This document shows positions 1 to 7,823 of a DNA stretch of 64,000 nucleotides, one piece after another. The notes under the pieces are model-generated. The model had not been told where the DNA came from and ran no database searches. It saw only the letters and a list, made by a program, of their open reading frames with translations. Position 1 is the stretch's first letter. Each line of letters begins with the position of its first letter. This stretch comes from Aquabacter sp965279295 (GTDB lineage Bacteria > Pseudomonadota > Alphaproteobacteria > Rhizobiales > Xanthobacteraceae), in assembly GCA_965279295.1 (NCBI GenBank), contig CBDIHQ010000013.1, one strand, 5' to 3'. Position numbers and translations under genes: made by a program.

Positions 1-364
1 TGGTTTCTCGGAGGTACATTGCACCATTCCAATAGGTCGCGAGGTCAGTCGGCCAGATTATCTGGCGCTGAAGCGACTGGATGATGGGGCTGGCAATATC
101 GGCGACCCAGTGCTCCTCATCGAACCCGATGCTGAGTGAGCGGACTAAATGCGTAAGCTGGTAGCCTGGAGAATGGTCCGCCAGGCGGACATAGCCGAGC
201 GAACAAAGTGCTTCTAGAATGCGGTACAGCGCCGGGCGAGAAATCCCGGTTCGGCTCTGCAGCTCAGAAATCGTATGGGGCCCGGTATAGGAATTCATGC
301 ACCTCAAGACCGATAAGCTTCTAGTTACGGCGCGCATGGCGATCTCATCGAGCATTGTGAACAT
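1..364 (-). CDS. IclR-family transcriptional regulator (3' end outside window)
   Basis: Only the N-terminal 121 residues are present; the reading frame runs off the left edge. The translation begins MFTMLDEIAMRAVTRSLSVL and continues with a winged helix-turn-helix of IclR type (about residues 12-75: TISELQSRTGISRPALYRILEALCSLGYV). It then enters the start of the effector-binding domain. IclR proteins usually control a divergently transcribed catabolic or transport operon. Here that is the ABC transporter operon starting at 785, so this is its probable regulator. ATG at 364 is the first in-frame start, with ATG at 355 as the alternative. A perfect dyad at 650-668 in the shared intergenic region is the likely operator. 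A related dyad lies inside this gene at 176-190. Confidence 0.85.
   Translation of the reverse strand, partial: MFTMLDEIAMRAVTRSLSVLRCMNSYTGPHTISELQSRTGISRPALYRILEALCSLGYVRLADHSPGYQLTHLVRSLSIGFDEEHWVADIASPIIQSLQRQIIWPTDLATYWNGAMYLRET
176..190. promoter_or_regulatory. Intragenic copy of candidate IclR operator
   Basis: GTCCGC-CAG-GCGGAC is a 6+6 bp inverted repeat with a 3-nt spacer inside the IclR coding region. It has the same arm core as the intergenic dyad at 650-668. It could be an autoregulatory roadblock site or chance; coding constraint makes this uncertain. Confidence 0.3.
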
Positions 365-784
365 GTAAATCGAGAGTTACTTACTAATAACTATCTATAT
401 GTAAATTAAAGCATCAGGTGCGTCTGAAGCGTCATGTCTTGGCGCCGATTGCAACGTTGAGTGGATAGCTGCCCCTCGTCAACACGCGTCCAAAATCGAT
501 GTTGCGATGCATCATTATTATGTCGTTAGTTGAAATAAGCGACACGTATCCCTGGCATATCGTCTTTTTGATACCCCGGTCATAGCGATTTATCCACCCT
601 CAGGTTCATTGTCATTGGCGACCCCTCTGATGTACAGCCACCTTTCATTCTGTCCGCCTAGCGGACAGGGCAGCTCTCGGTCCTTGCATCCGGCGCATGA
701 CACGATGACGATCCAGAAACACCGGTGCGCCAGCACTGAAAGATATAACGGCCGACAATCAATGGGCCGACGATGGGGAGAGAC
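365..784. other. Divergent promoter region between IclR gene and ABC operon
   Basis: This stretch of about 420 bp has no credible gene. It separates the leftward IclR gene from the rightward transporter operon. It holds the 650-668 dyad and, at the right end, the SD sequence GGGGAG (775-780) for the substrate-binding protein. No clear -35/-10 pair could be assigned by eye. Confidence 0.6.
650..668. promoter_or_regulatory. Candidate IclR operator
   Basis: CTGTCCGC-CTA-GCGGACAG is a perfect 8+8 bp inverted repeat with a 3-nt spacer. It lies 117 bp upstream of the ABC substrate-binding gene and inside the divergent region. Short GC-rich dyads with a 3-nt centre are typical of IclR-family operators, and an IclR gene is adjacent. 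Binding is inferred. Confidence 0.55.
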
Positions 785-1756
785 ATGAATAGATTCGCAA
801 ATGTCGTGCGGCTAGCGGCAGTGGGAATTGCTACCTTTGCCCTGTCGTTGGGGTCCGTTCATGCGGACGCTCTTATACCGGTCAAGGTCGGATACATCCC
901 ATCCGCAAGCGCAGCTCCTCTGATGAGCCCGATTGCTGAGAGCGTCTTCAAGAAGCACGGCCTCAAGCTTGAGTTGGTCCAGGTGAATTCGGGCGCCGCT
1001 GCCGTACCGCTACTGCTGAACGGCCAACTCGATTTCACGATCTCGGATCCGGCAGCCGTCCTGCTCGCGGTCAAGCAAGGCGTTCCGGTAGGGATCGCCG
1101 CCGGTCTCGTGGTCTGTCCGCCTGAGGCGGCAAAGGACTACACTGCGGTGATCGTCCGGGCTGATAGCCCGATCAAGACTGCAAAGGATCTGTCCGGCAA
1201 GACGGTCGGCATCTTCGGCCTGAACGGGCTTGCCCACGTTCTCACTTTGGCAGCCATCGACAATCTGGGCGGCACTTCCGCCGACGTGAAGTTTGCGTCT
1301 GTTCCCCTCCCTCAAACGGTGCAGGCTGTCGAGAGCGGCACCGTCGATGCCGGCTTCATCGTCGAGCCGTTCCTGACCCCGGCCGTCGAGGCCGGGAAGG
1401 TCCGGATCCTCTTCAACCCCTATGCCGCGGCGCAACCAGGGACGCCGCAGGCCCTGTACATCGCCTCGCGCAATATCGTTAAGACCAAGCCTGAGCTCTT
1501 CAACAAGTTCGTCGCCGCCGCCAATGAGCTCAATCAGGCCATGGTCAAAAACCCGGCCGATTTGGTCGCTGGCCTCAAGGCGCTCGGCACTGTCCCTGAC
1601 GACGTCATGGGCAAAATGCGCATGCCGAACTTTCCAGCCACGGAGAAGGAGGCGCTTGCTGGCCTGCAGGGCGTGATCGACTACATGGTGAAGTACAAGG
1701 TTCTCCAGGAGCCGATCGCCATCGACAAGGTCGTCCTGTCGACCGCGAAGCCGTGA
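785..1756 (+). CDS. ABC transporter substrate-binding protein, NMT1/SsuA type
   Basis: A 323-residue periplasmic binding protein that captures a small organic ligand for import. ATG at 785 is preferred over the upstream GTG at 773 because GGGGAG lies 5 nt before it. The N-terminus MNRFANVVRLAAVGIATFAL is a Sec signal peptide, probably cleaved after VHA near residue 27. The mature part has the two-lobe pattern of the NMT1/THI5 family, with VKVGYIPSASAAPL near the start and repeated AVESGTVDAGF-type segments. It is the first gene of the operon, overlapping the permease gene by 4 nt (GTGA). The ligand is unknown; aromatic or carboxylated compounds are plausible given the downstream enzymes. Confidence 0.9.
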   Translation: MNRFANVVRLAAVGIATFALSLGSVHADALIPVKVGYIPSASAAPLMSPIAESVFKKHGLKLELVQVNSGAAAVPLLLNGQLDFTISDPAAVLLAVKQGVPVGIAAGLVVCPPEAAKDYTAVIVRADSPIKTAKDLSGKTVGIFGLNGLAHVLTLAAIDNLGGTSADVKFASVPLPQTVQAVESGTVDAGFIVEPFLTPAVEAGKVRILFNPYAAAQPGTPQALYIASRNIVKTKPELFNKFVAAANELNQAMVKNPADLVAGLKALGTVPDDVMGKMRMPNFPATEKEALAGLQGVIDYMVKYKVLQEPIAIDKVVLSTAKP

Positions 1757-2565
1757 GCCCGCGAACTAGGATGGCGCGCTCGGGCATCAACCTGCTGCTG
1801 AGGGAGCGATTTGTTCCCGAAACGCTAGCCACCGTGGCGATCCTGATCGCCATGGAAGCCGCGAGCCGGCTCGGCGTGTGGGATCCGCGCACCATTCCCC
1901 CCATCAGCCGGATCTTGGCCGAGCTCGCTACTTTGGTTCAGAGCCGCCCATTTTGGGCCGCTATGGGCGAGACCATGTATCAATGGGTGCTCGGCCTGCT
2001 GATTTCCATCTGCTGCGGCGTCACCATCGGTATTGTGGTCGCCGCCAGCTCGTTCGGCTTCCGCTCGACCCAGTTCGTCATCGACTTCCTGCGCACTATT
2101 CCGCCGGTGATGCTGGTACCGCTGGGTCTCCTGCTGTTCGGGCCCACACTCCCCATGGCCCTCATCCTCATCATTCACGGTTGCACGTGGCTGATCGTGC
2201 TCCAGACCATCCAGGGGCTGCGTCAGTTGGAGCCGGGGGTGCAGGATACCGCGCGGTCGTTCCGGCTGAACTGGTGGTGCCGCACCGCATACGTGGTGCT
2301 CCCGAGTGCTGCCCCCTTCATTGCCACTGGGGTGCGCATCTCGGCCACCATCAGCCTGCTATTGGCGGTGGGCGCCGAGGTCATCGGGGGCGCGCCGGGC
2401 CTCGGCAATGCCATCGCGCTGGCCCAGCAGGGGACGCGTATCGATCGGCTCTACGCCCTCATCACCGTCTGCGCCCTGTTGGGCGTGGTGATCAATGTGT
2501 GCTGCCAGATGCTGGAGCGTTCGCTGTTGTCCTGGCACCCCTCACATCGCGAGGCGTCGATATGA
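1753..2565 (+). CDS. ABC transporter permease, SsuC/TauC type
   Basis: A 270-residue inner-membrane permease with about six transmembrane helices. The cytoplasmic EAA loop that docks the ATPase is visible around residues 160-190 (VQDTARSFRLNWWCRTAYVVLPSAAP). The start is GTG at 1753, overlapping the stop of the binding-protein gene; ATG at 1771 is an internal alternative. Its stop overlaps the next permease gene (ATGA), indicating translational coupling. Two different permeases imply a heterodimeric channel, a layout repeated in the transporter at 28.7-32.2 kb. Confidence 0.9.
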   Translation: MSPRTRMARSGINLLLRERFVPETLATVAILIAMEAASRLGVWDPRTIPPISRILAELATLVQSRPFWAAMGETMYQWVLGLLISICCGVTIGIVVAASSFGFRSTQFVIDFLRTIPPVMLVPLGLLLFGPTLPMALILIIHGCTWLIVLQTIQGLRQLEPGVQDTARSFRLNWWCRTAYVVLPSAAPFIATGVRISATISLLLAVGAEVIGGAPGLGNAIALAQQGTRIDRLYALITVCALLGVVINVCCQMLERSLLSWHPSHREASI

Positions 2566-3344
2566 TGCGGCGTCTGCGACGGGTCGCGGTGGAGCTTTGG
2601 CTCCCGATTGTCCTGGTGGCGCTCTGGTGGACCATCAGTGCGTCCTACAATTCTCTGTATTTCCCGTCCCTCCAGACGATCATGGATGCGTTCGCGCGCG
2701 CCTGGGTGTTCGGCGGAATCGTCACGCATCTGATACCGACCCTGCTGAACCTCTGGGTGGGGTTGATGATCGGCGTCGCGCTGGGCATTTCGGCGGGTCT
2801 CGCCATCGGTTCGATCACCCTGCTGCGGCGGGCACTGTTCCCCACCGTCGAATTCCTGCGCGCGATTCCCGCCGTCGCGCTCGTCCCTCTGTTCATCGTG
2901 ATCATCGGGATCGGCGCGAAGGTGTCGATCGCCATCGTCGCCATCACCTCGTTCTGGCCGGTGCTTCTGAACACGGTGGATGGTGTGCGCGGCATCGACA
3001 AGACGGTTCATGACATCGCCAAGTCATTCAAGATCACGCGCCTAATGGTGCTGCGCGAGATCATACTGCCGGCGGCATCGCCGCAGATCATGGTGGGCAT
3101 CCGGCTCGCTATTCCGCTTTCGATCAGCCTGCTGGTCTTCGCCGAGATGGTGGCGTCGACGCGCGGCGTCGGTTTCTTCGTGTTCTCCGCGCAGCAAAGC
3201 TTCGCGATCGCCGACATGTGGTCGGGAATGGTCCTGCTGGGCGTGGTCGGATACCTGCTGACCGTGGCCTTTCGCATGTTCGAAGGCTGGGTGCTGTGGT
3301 GGAGCGTTGAAAGAAACGGGGGCGGCGATGCTGGATCTCAATAG
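2562..3344 (+). CDS. ABC transporter permease, SsuC/TauC type (second subunit)
   Basis: A 260-residue membrane protein starting at ATG 2562 (MMRRLRRVAVELWLPIVLVA), which overlaps the preceding stop as ATGA. A longer open frame extends upstream but lies over the first permease gene, so it is not the coding start. The protein has about six hydrophobic helices and an EAA-like loop (VHDIAKSFKITRLMVLREII, near residues 150-170). Together with the previous gene it forms the membrane channel of the importer. The following ATPase gene starts before this one ends. Confidence 0.9.
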   Translation: MMRRLRRVAVELWLPIVLVALWWTISASYNSLYFPSLQTIMDAFARAWVFGGIVTHLIPTLLNLWVGLMIGVALGISAGLAIGSITLLRRALFPTVEFLRAIPAVALVPLFIVIIGIGAKVSIAIVAITSFWPVLLNTVDGVRGIDKTVHDIAKSFKITRLMVLREIILPAASPQIMVGIRLAIPLSISLLVFAEMVASTRGVGFFVFSAQQSFAIADMWSGMVLLGVVGYLLTVAFRMFEGWVLWWSVERNGGGDAGSQ

Positions 3345-4146
3345 GCAACACAAGCACCTGACATTGCCAAGTATCGGCCGGATGAGCGTCAAAAAGCTGG
3401 GCGTGCGCTTCGGCAGCTACACAGTGATCGAAGACCTGTCGTTCGACGTCGAGCCCGGCAAAATCACCTGTATCGTGGGTCCCTCTGGCGCCGGAAAGAC
3501 GACGCTGATGCGCTGCCTCGGTGGCCTTCTCGCGCCGACGACCGGCCAAATCCTTATCGACGACGTGGCGGTCGAAGGACCACCGCTTCAGCTCGCGCCG
3601 GTCTTCCAGGACTACAGCCGCTCCCTGCTGCCCTGGATGAATGTCGAGAAGAACGTGACGCTGCCGCTGCGCAGCCAGGGGATCGGCACCCGGGAATGCC
3701 GCGAGCGCGCCACAGAGGCGCTTGACGGCGTCGGGCTGCACGGCGTGGGGCATAAATATCCCTGGCAGCTCTCCGGCGGCATGCAGCAGCGAGTCGCCAT
3801 CGCCCGCGCGCTCGCCTATGGGCCGGAAATCCTGCTGATGGACGAGCCCTTCGCCTCGGTAGACCCACAGACACGCTCCGACCTCGAAGACCTCGTGCTC
3901 AAAGTCCGCGAGCGGTTCGGCGTGACGGTCGTGCTGGTGACCCACGACATGGATGAGGCGATCTACCTCGGCGACACCGTCGTTGTGCTGGGTGGAAAGC
4001 CGACGCACGTGGTGGAGGTCATTCCAATCGATCTTCCTGCGCCGCGTGATCAGCTCGTAACGCGCGCTGATCACCGTTTCGCGGATTTGCGCGCGCATAT
4101 TTTCCGTCTCGTCCGCCCGCCCCGCAATCCTTCCACCTGTCCCTGA
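3328..4146 (+). CDS. ABC transporter ATP-binding protein, SsuB/TauB type
   Basis: A 272-residue nucleotide-binding subunit that powers the importer. Visible motifs in order are Walker A GPSGAGKTT, a Q-loop within FQDYSRSLLPW, the signature LSGGMQQR, Walker B ILLMDEPF and the H-loop THD. ATG at 3328 is chosen because a GGGGG stretch (3318-3322) precedes it; TTG at 3307 would give seven extra residues. It overlaps the end of the second permease gene by 17 nt. Two permeases, one ATPase gene and a binding protein make the transporter complete. Confidence 0.92.
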   Translation: MLDLNRQHKHLTLPSIGRMSVKKLGVRFGSYTVIEDLSFDVEPGKITCIVGPSGAGKTTLMRCLGGLLAPTTGQILIDDVAVEGPPLQLAPVFQDYSRSLLPWMNVEKNVTLPLRSQGIGTRECRERATEALDGVGLHGVGHKYPWQLSGGMQQRVAIARALAYGPEILLMDEPFASVDPQTRSDLEDLVLKVRERFGVTVVLVTHDMDEAIYLGDTVVVLGGKPTHVVEVIPIDLPAPRDQLVTRADHRFADLRAHIFRLVRPPRNPSTCP

Positions 4147-4258
4147 GGGATTGCCGTCATCCTCGCCCCACGGCGCGTCACGACCGCATTCGGCCCCAAT
4201 GCCGGAGCCAGGAAACTCACAGATCACACTTTCATTTTCAGCAAGCAGGAACACTCAC

Positions 4259-5215
4259 ATGAGACTCCTCTCCTATCGCACCGCGACTGGCTTCCGCGCC
4301 GGGCTCCGTGTCGGCGATTCCATCGTGGACCTGCAGAAGGCGGCTGCCGCGCACGGGTTCGACATCGCGCCGGGCATGCGCGCATTCCTGTCACGCGAGG
4401 ACTGGCGCCAGATTGCCACGTTGGCGAGCGAGCGCCATCCGCAGAGCGCGACCCTTCCCTATTCGCGCGACGTGATCGGGCCGGTCATCCCCGATCCACA
4501 GAAGATCATCTTCGCCGGTGCCAACACGCGGTCTCATATGGCGGAGGCCGCCAAATTCACCAATGCCGCACCGCCTCGCCGGCCGATGGTGACGTCGAAG
4601 ACGATCAACGCCATCAACGGGCCCTACGACCCCATCGTTCAGCCTGCCGGCACTTCGAAGCTCGATTATGAGGCCGAGTTGTGCGTGATCGTCGGCGCGC
4701 GGTCGCGGCGGGTCGCCGAGGGGGAGGTCAAGCACATCATCGCCGGCTACACCGTTTCCAACGACGTTTCGGACCGGGAATACCAATTGTCCGAATGGGA
4801 GGAAAATGGGTTCTACCGGACGCACTTTCTCGGCAAATCCTTCGACGGTTTCGCTCCTTGCGGGCCGGAAATGGTGACCCCTGACGAATTCGGCGAATTG
4901 GGGCCGCAGATCGTTACGTGCCACGTGAACGGCGTCCTCAAGCAGAACGGCCCTCTGACCGATCTTTATTTTTCGGTGGAGCAGGTTCTCAGCCATCTTT
5001 CCATCGGGCTCACGTTAGAGCCCGGCGACATGGTGTTGATGGGGTCTCCGGCCGGGGTGGCCTATTTCGAAGATCCGCAGGGCTGGGCGAAGCCTGGCGA
5101 TACGGTTCGGTGCGCGATCGAGGGGATCGGCTACATCGAAAATCCCATCATTGAGGATAACGCTGCACCGTTTTCGTTGAAGGAAGCCCGCAAACTCGAA
5201 TACGCCGGCAAATGA
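4259..5215 (+). CDS. Fumarylacetoacetate-hydrolase-family protein
   Basis: A 318-residue cytoplasmic enzyme of the FAH superfamily, which hydrolyses or hydrates 2-keto or beta-diketo acids formed after aromatic ring cleavage. The start at ATG 4259 (MRLLSYRTATGFRAGLRVGD) has AGGAAC upstream and gives the normal family N-terminus. Family features include DYEAELCVIVG with the metal-binding acidic residues (about 140-150), SNDVSDREYQ, KSFDGFAPCGPEM and the C-terminal LMGSPAGVAYF. It lies 112 nt after the transporter ATPase gene, probably in the same operon, so the transported compound is likely processed here. Exact reaction unknown. Confidence 0.88.
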   Translation: MRLLSYRTATGFRAGLRVGDSIVDLQKAAAAHGFDIAPGMRAFLSREDWRQIATLASERHPQSATLPYSRDVIGPVIPDPQKIIFAGANTRSHMAEAAKFTNAAPPRRPMVTSKTINAINGPYDPIVQPAGTSKLDYEAELCVIVGARSRRVAEGEVKHIIAGYTVSNDVSDREYQLSEWEENGFYRTHFLGKSFDGFAPCGPEMVTPDEFGELGPQIVTCHVNGVLKQNGPLTDLYFSVEQVLSHLSIGLTLEPGDMVLMGSPAGVAYFEDPQGWAKPGDTVRCAIEGIGYIENPIIEDNAAPFSLKEARKLEYAGK

Positions 5216-5271
5216 AACGTGAGGTAAAAGCTTCATCTCGTCATCCATCGGCACTCCGGGAGCCTTAGTCT

Positions 5272-6303
5272 ATGAGAAACGGTCAGATCATATTCGATCT
5301 CGTGGTCCACATACATAATTTCCTGAACGAGAACTTCGCGACGAAGACGGGGCGTATTGTCCAGCCTTGGAAATACGATCACGTCAAGATGCTCAAGGAG
5401 GGGGTGGAGCCCATTCCCTCCTATGAGAAGCTCTACAGCACGCCGCCGAATGCGCAGGATGTCTATAATCGAATCTTCGGCGGCAATTCGCAGATCGACT
5501 TCGCGATGGTGCAGGCGGTTCCGCTATTCGACCTGTTCCGAGAAGCCCCTGAGGTCAATATCCGGCGCGTTCACGAACTCGCGCAGATGGACACCGAGCG
5601 TTTCATCTTCTGCGGCGCGACTGACCCGCGCATCCGGGGTATCGATCGGGCCGTCGAAGACGTGCGCTATCAAATCCGGGAATTGGGAGCGCGCTCCATC
5701 AAGCTCTACACGGCACATCCGTCGGGAAATGCATGGCGCATGGACGATCGTTTCGTGGCCTATCCGATCTATGAAGAAATGCTTCGGAACGGCGTGAACC
5801 TTGTGCAGGTCCACAAGGGCGATCCGCAGGGCATGGAGCAACTGGATGATCTTCATCCGCGCGACGTGCATCAGGCCGCGCTCGACTTTCCCGCGATGAA
5901 CTTCATCGTCCACCACCTCGCCTTCCCTTTCGAGGATGCCGCGATCGATCTCGGCGCTAGGCATCCGAATGTGTACCTGGCGATGTCGACGTGGATCAAC
6001 ATGATCAAGACCGCGCCGATGGAGACCGCGATGCGGATGGGCAAGCTGCTGCGGTGGTGCAGCCCAGAAAAGGTTCTCTGGGGTAGTGAATCGCCCATAT
6101 GGCCGAGGGCACAGCACCTGCTTGACCTGAGCTGGGACTTCCAGATTCCCGAAGACCTGCGCCGCGGCTGGGGCTTTCCCGAAATCACCGACGAAGACCG
6201 ACAGCTAATGTTCGGCGGCAACATGATGCGACTGCTAGGTATGGACGAGATGAAGACCAAGGAAGCCGTCAGGGCGCGGACCAGATCAAAAGTGAGCGCT
6301 TGA
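5272..6303 (+). CDS. Amidohydrolase family 2 protein
   Basis: A 343-residue TIM-barrel metal hydrolase or decarboxylase of the amidohydrolase-2 family. The N-terminal metal motif appears as HIHNF (about residues 13-17). A second histidine is in LVQVHKGDP, and a third pair in IVHHLAFPFED. The C-terminal catalytic motif, normally G-S/T-D-x-P, reads WGSESPIW, with Glu where Asp is usual. The C-terminus GGNMMRLLGMD is the common FGGNAxRLxG-type end. The family includes ring-cleavage-product decarboxylases such as ACMSD, which fits the FAH enzyme upstream. The gene lies 56 nt after the FAH gene. A second member of the family is at 38638-39687. Confidence 0.85.
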   Translation: MRNGQIIFDLVVHIHNFLNENFATKTGRIVQPWKYDHVKMLKEGVEPIPSYEKLYSTPPNAQDVYNRIFGGNSQIDFAMVQAVPLFDLFREAPEVNIRRVHELAQMDTERFIFCGATDPRIRGIDRAVEDVRYQIRELGARSIKLYTAHPSGNAWRMDDRFVAYPIYEEMLRNGVNLVQVHKGDPQGMEQLDDLHPRDVHQAALDFPAMNFIVHHLAFPFEDAAIDLGARHPNVYLAMSTWINMIKTAPMETAMRMGKLLRWCSPEKVLWGSESPIWPRAQHLLDLSWDFQIPEDLRRGWGFPEITDEDRQLMFGGNMMRLLGMDEMKTKEAVRARTRSKVSA

Positions 6304-6328
6304 TCCATTCGAACAGAGGAAAAGGCCG

Positions 6329-6556
6329 ATGCTTCATCTCGAAGATGTCCGGCAATTCGTCGCCAACCACGTGTCATCGGCCCTGGCGAACCATCTCGGG
6401 GGTGTGGAGGTTCTCGAAGTGGTGGATGATCGGATCCGCCTGCGCATGACTCACAGCTGCCGCACCTGCTACTTCCGCCAAGGCTGCATCGACAATCTTG
6501 TCATCCCCGAGCTGCACGAGGCTTATGGCAGCGACATAAAAATCGTTGTCAGATAG
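6329..6556 (+). CDS. Small NifU C-terminal-domain-like protein
   Basis: A 75-residue protein with the layout of the NifU C-terminal domain. An N-terminal helix (VRQFVANHVSSALANHLGGV) is followed by a strand (RIRLRMTHSC), a CRTC motif with Cys44 and Cys47, a further Cys53, and a C-terminal helix-strand. In the family the CxxC binds or transfers Fe-S clusters. AGAGGAAAAGG precedes ATG 6329, 26 nt after the amidohydrolase gene, so it is the last gene of the catabolic operon. Why an Fe-S carrier fold should accompany this operon is unclear. The match rests on pattern alone. Confidence 0.7.
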   Translation: MLHLEDVRQFVANHVSSALANHLGGVEVLEVVDDRIRLRMTHSCRTCYFRQGCIDNLVIPELHEAYGSDIKIVVR

Positions 6557-7063
6557 CGGTTCAGCCTCGGCACGGTGCAGCCAGTTAAATGCCAGTGCAT
6601 CGTAACCTGCGCGGAGGCTATGGCATCACGGGACCGGCGATGGGTAGAGGTGGCCGGCCTTGTCCTCGTGCGTCAGCGGCCAGGATCCGCGAAGGGCGTC
6701 ATGTTCATCACAATCGAGGATGAGACCGGGGTCGCAAATCTCGTGGTCTGGCAGCGGGTGTTTGAAGCGCATCGGCGCACCGTGCTCGGCGCCGGCATGA
6801 TGGGTGTGAAAGGGCGCATCCAACGAGAGGGCGAGGTCACGCACCTCATCGCCCACCACCTCACCGACCTTTCTACGGAGCTAGCGAGCGTAGGTTCGAG
6901 GGAGGGGAGCTTTCCCCTCCCTCACGGGCGAGGTGATGAATTTCATCACGGCTCGCCAACCCCGGACCCTCGCGGCACCCCAAGAGGTCCGATCCCGCGA
7001 AACATTGTCGACCCCTACGGCCACATCGACGAGATCAGGGTGAAGACCCGCGACTTCCGGTAG
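6557..7063 (+). pseudogene. dnaE2: 3' remnant of dnaE2 (error-prone DNA polymerase ImuC)
   Basis: The frame after the preceding stop encodes about 160 residues recognisable as the extreme C-terminus of DnaE2. Visible blocks are IVTCAEAMASRDRRWVEVAG, LVLVRQRPGSAKGVMFITIE, DETGVANLVVWQRVF, GRIQREGEVTHLIAHHLTDL, PLPHGRGDEFHHG and the terminal VKTRDFR. Intact DnaE2 is about 1,100 residues, so the polymerase and PHP domains are missing. Recognisable homology starts near 6590, directly after the NifU-like gene. A GTG at 6575 could start a short OB-fold protein, but a truncation scar is the simpler reading. It lies near the left end of the AT-rich accessory segment and may mark an old recombination junction. 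Confidence 0.75.
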
Positions 7064-7073
7064 TCTTCCGCCG

Positions 7074-7547
7074 CTATAACGCTTCCGCGGTTGCCTTCGG
7101 CTTGCGCCCCCGCTTGACGGGCTCAGGTACAGGCTGGCGACGCTGCTGGCCGAGACCCATGTCTTTCGCGAGCTGCGACCGCGCTGCGGCGTATGCAGGA
7201 GCTACCATGGGGTAGTCGGCAGGAAGGCCCCATTTCGTGCGGTATTCCTCCGGTGACATGGAGTAGGCCGTCCGAAGATGGCGCTTCAGCGACTTGAACT
7301 TTTTGCCATCTTCGAGGCAGATCAGAAAGTCGGGGGTCACTGATTTGCGCACAGACACGGCAGGGGCCTGGGGTTCGGCAGCAGGCGCAGCAGGCTTCGA
7401 AAGGCCCGCGAGGGCGGAGTAAACGCTCGAAATGAGAGCGGTCAGGTCGGCCTTGGAGACGGAGTTGTTGCTCACATACGCGGCGACAATCCCTGCCGAC
7501 AGTTCAATGGCGTCAGTCGAAATCTTCGCTTCAATATCTTTGTTCAT
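7074..7547 (-). CDS. MucR/Ros-family transcriptional regulator
   Basis: A 157-residue regulator of the alphaproteobacterial MucR/Ros family, which controls exopolysaccharide, motility and cell-cycle genes and can act as a nucleoid-type silencer. ATG at 7547 has AGGTGA upstream and gives MNKDIEAKISTDAIELSAGI. The DNA-binding core is ICLEDGKKFKSLKRHLRTAY (about 76-95), followed by SMSPEEYRTKWGL and the usual DYPMVAPAYAAARSQLA. His90 is present, but the second expected His (THY in most members) is Ala94, and only one Cys (77) is seen, so zinc ligation looks lost. The C-terminus is basic (VKRGRKPKA). It is convergent with the dnaE2 remnant and 10 nt from it. Confidence 0.9.
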   Translation of the reverse strand: MNKDIEAKISTDAIELSAGIVAAYVSNNSVSKADLTALISSVYSALAGLSKPAAPAAEPQAPAVSVRKSVTPDFLICLEDGKKFKSLKRHLRTAYSMSPEEYRTKWGLPADYPMVAPAYAAARSQLAKDMGLGQQRRQPVPEPVKRGRKPKATAEAL

Positions 7548-7823
7548 CACGTCACCTAGACATTTTAGACTACGGCCTATGCTGAATTGCGCGGTCGCTG
7601 ATAGCAACATTATATTGCGAGCGACAACGCGACGGAACTTCGGTTCTAATTGGAACGAGGAAGGGAACTGCGAAGCAGAAAAGTAAAGGTCCGCCGGCCC
7701 ATATCCATATTAGAGCCCTAAAGCCCCCGGCATTCCAGTCATCGGCCGTTTCCAGATACCGCCGCCTAATCCTTGCAACCCTTCCTTGTGGGCGATACGT
7801 TTCGGCGATTCGGGAGGGATAAA

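Noticed and set aside
1878..2561. Long upstream part of the second permease frame
   Set aside because: It overlaps the first permease gene; ATG 2562 with an ATGA overlap is the natural start.
3124..4254. 376-codon minus-strand frame opposite the ABC ATPase gene
   Set aside because: The opposite strand encodes all five ABC ATPase motifs; the antisense product has no family features.
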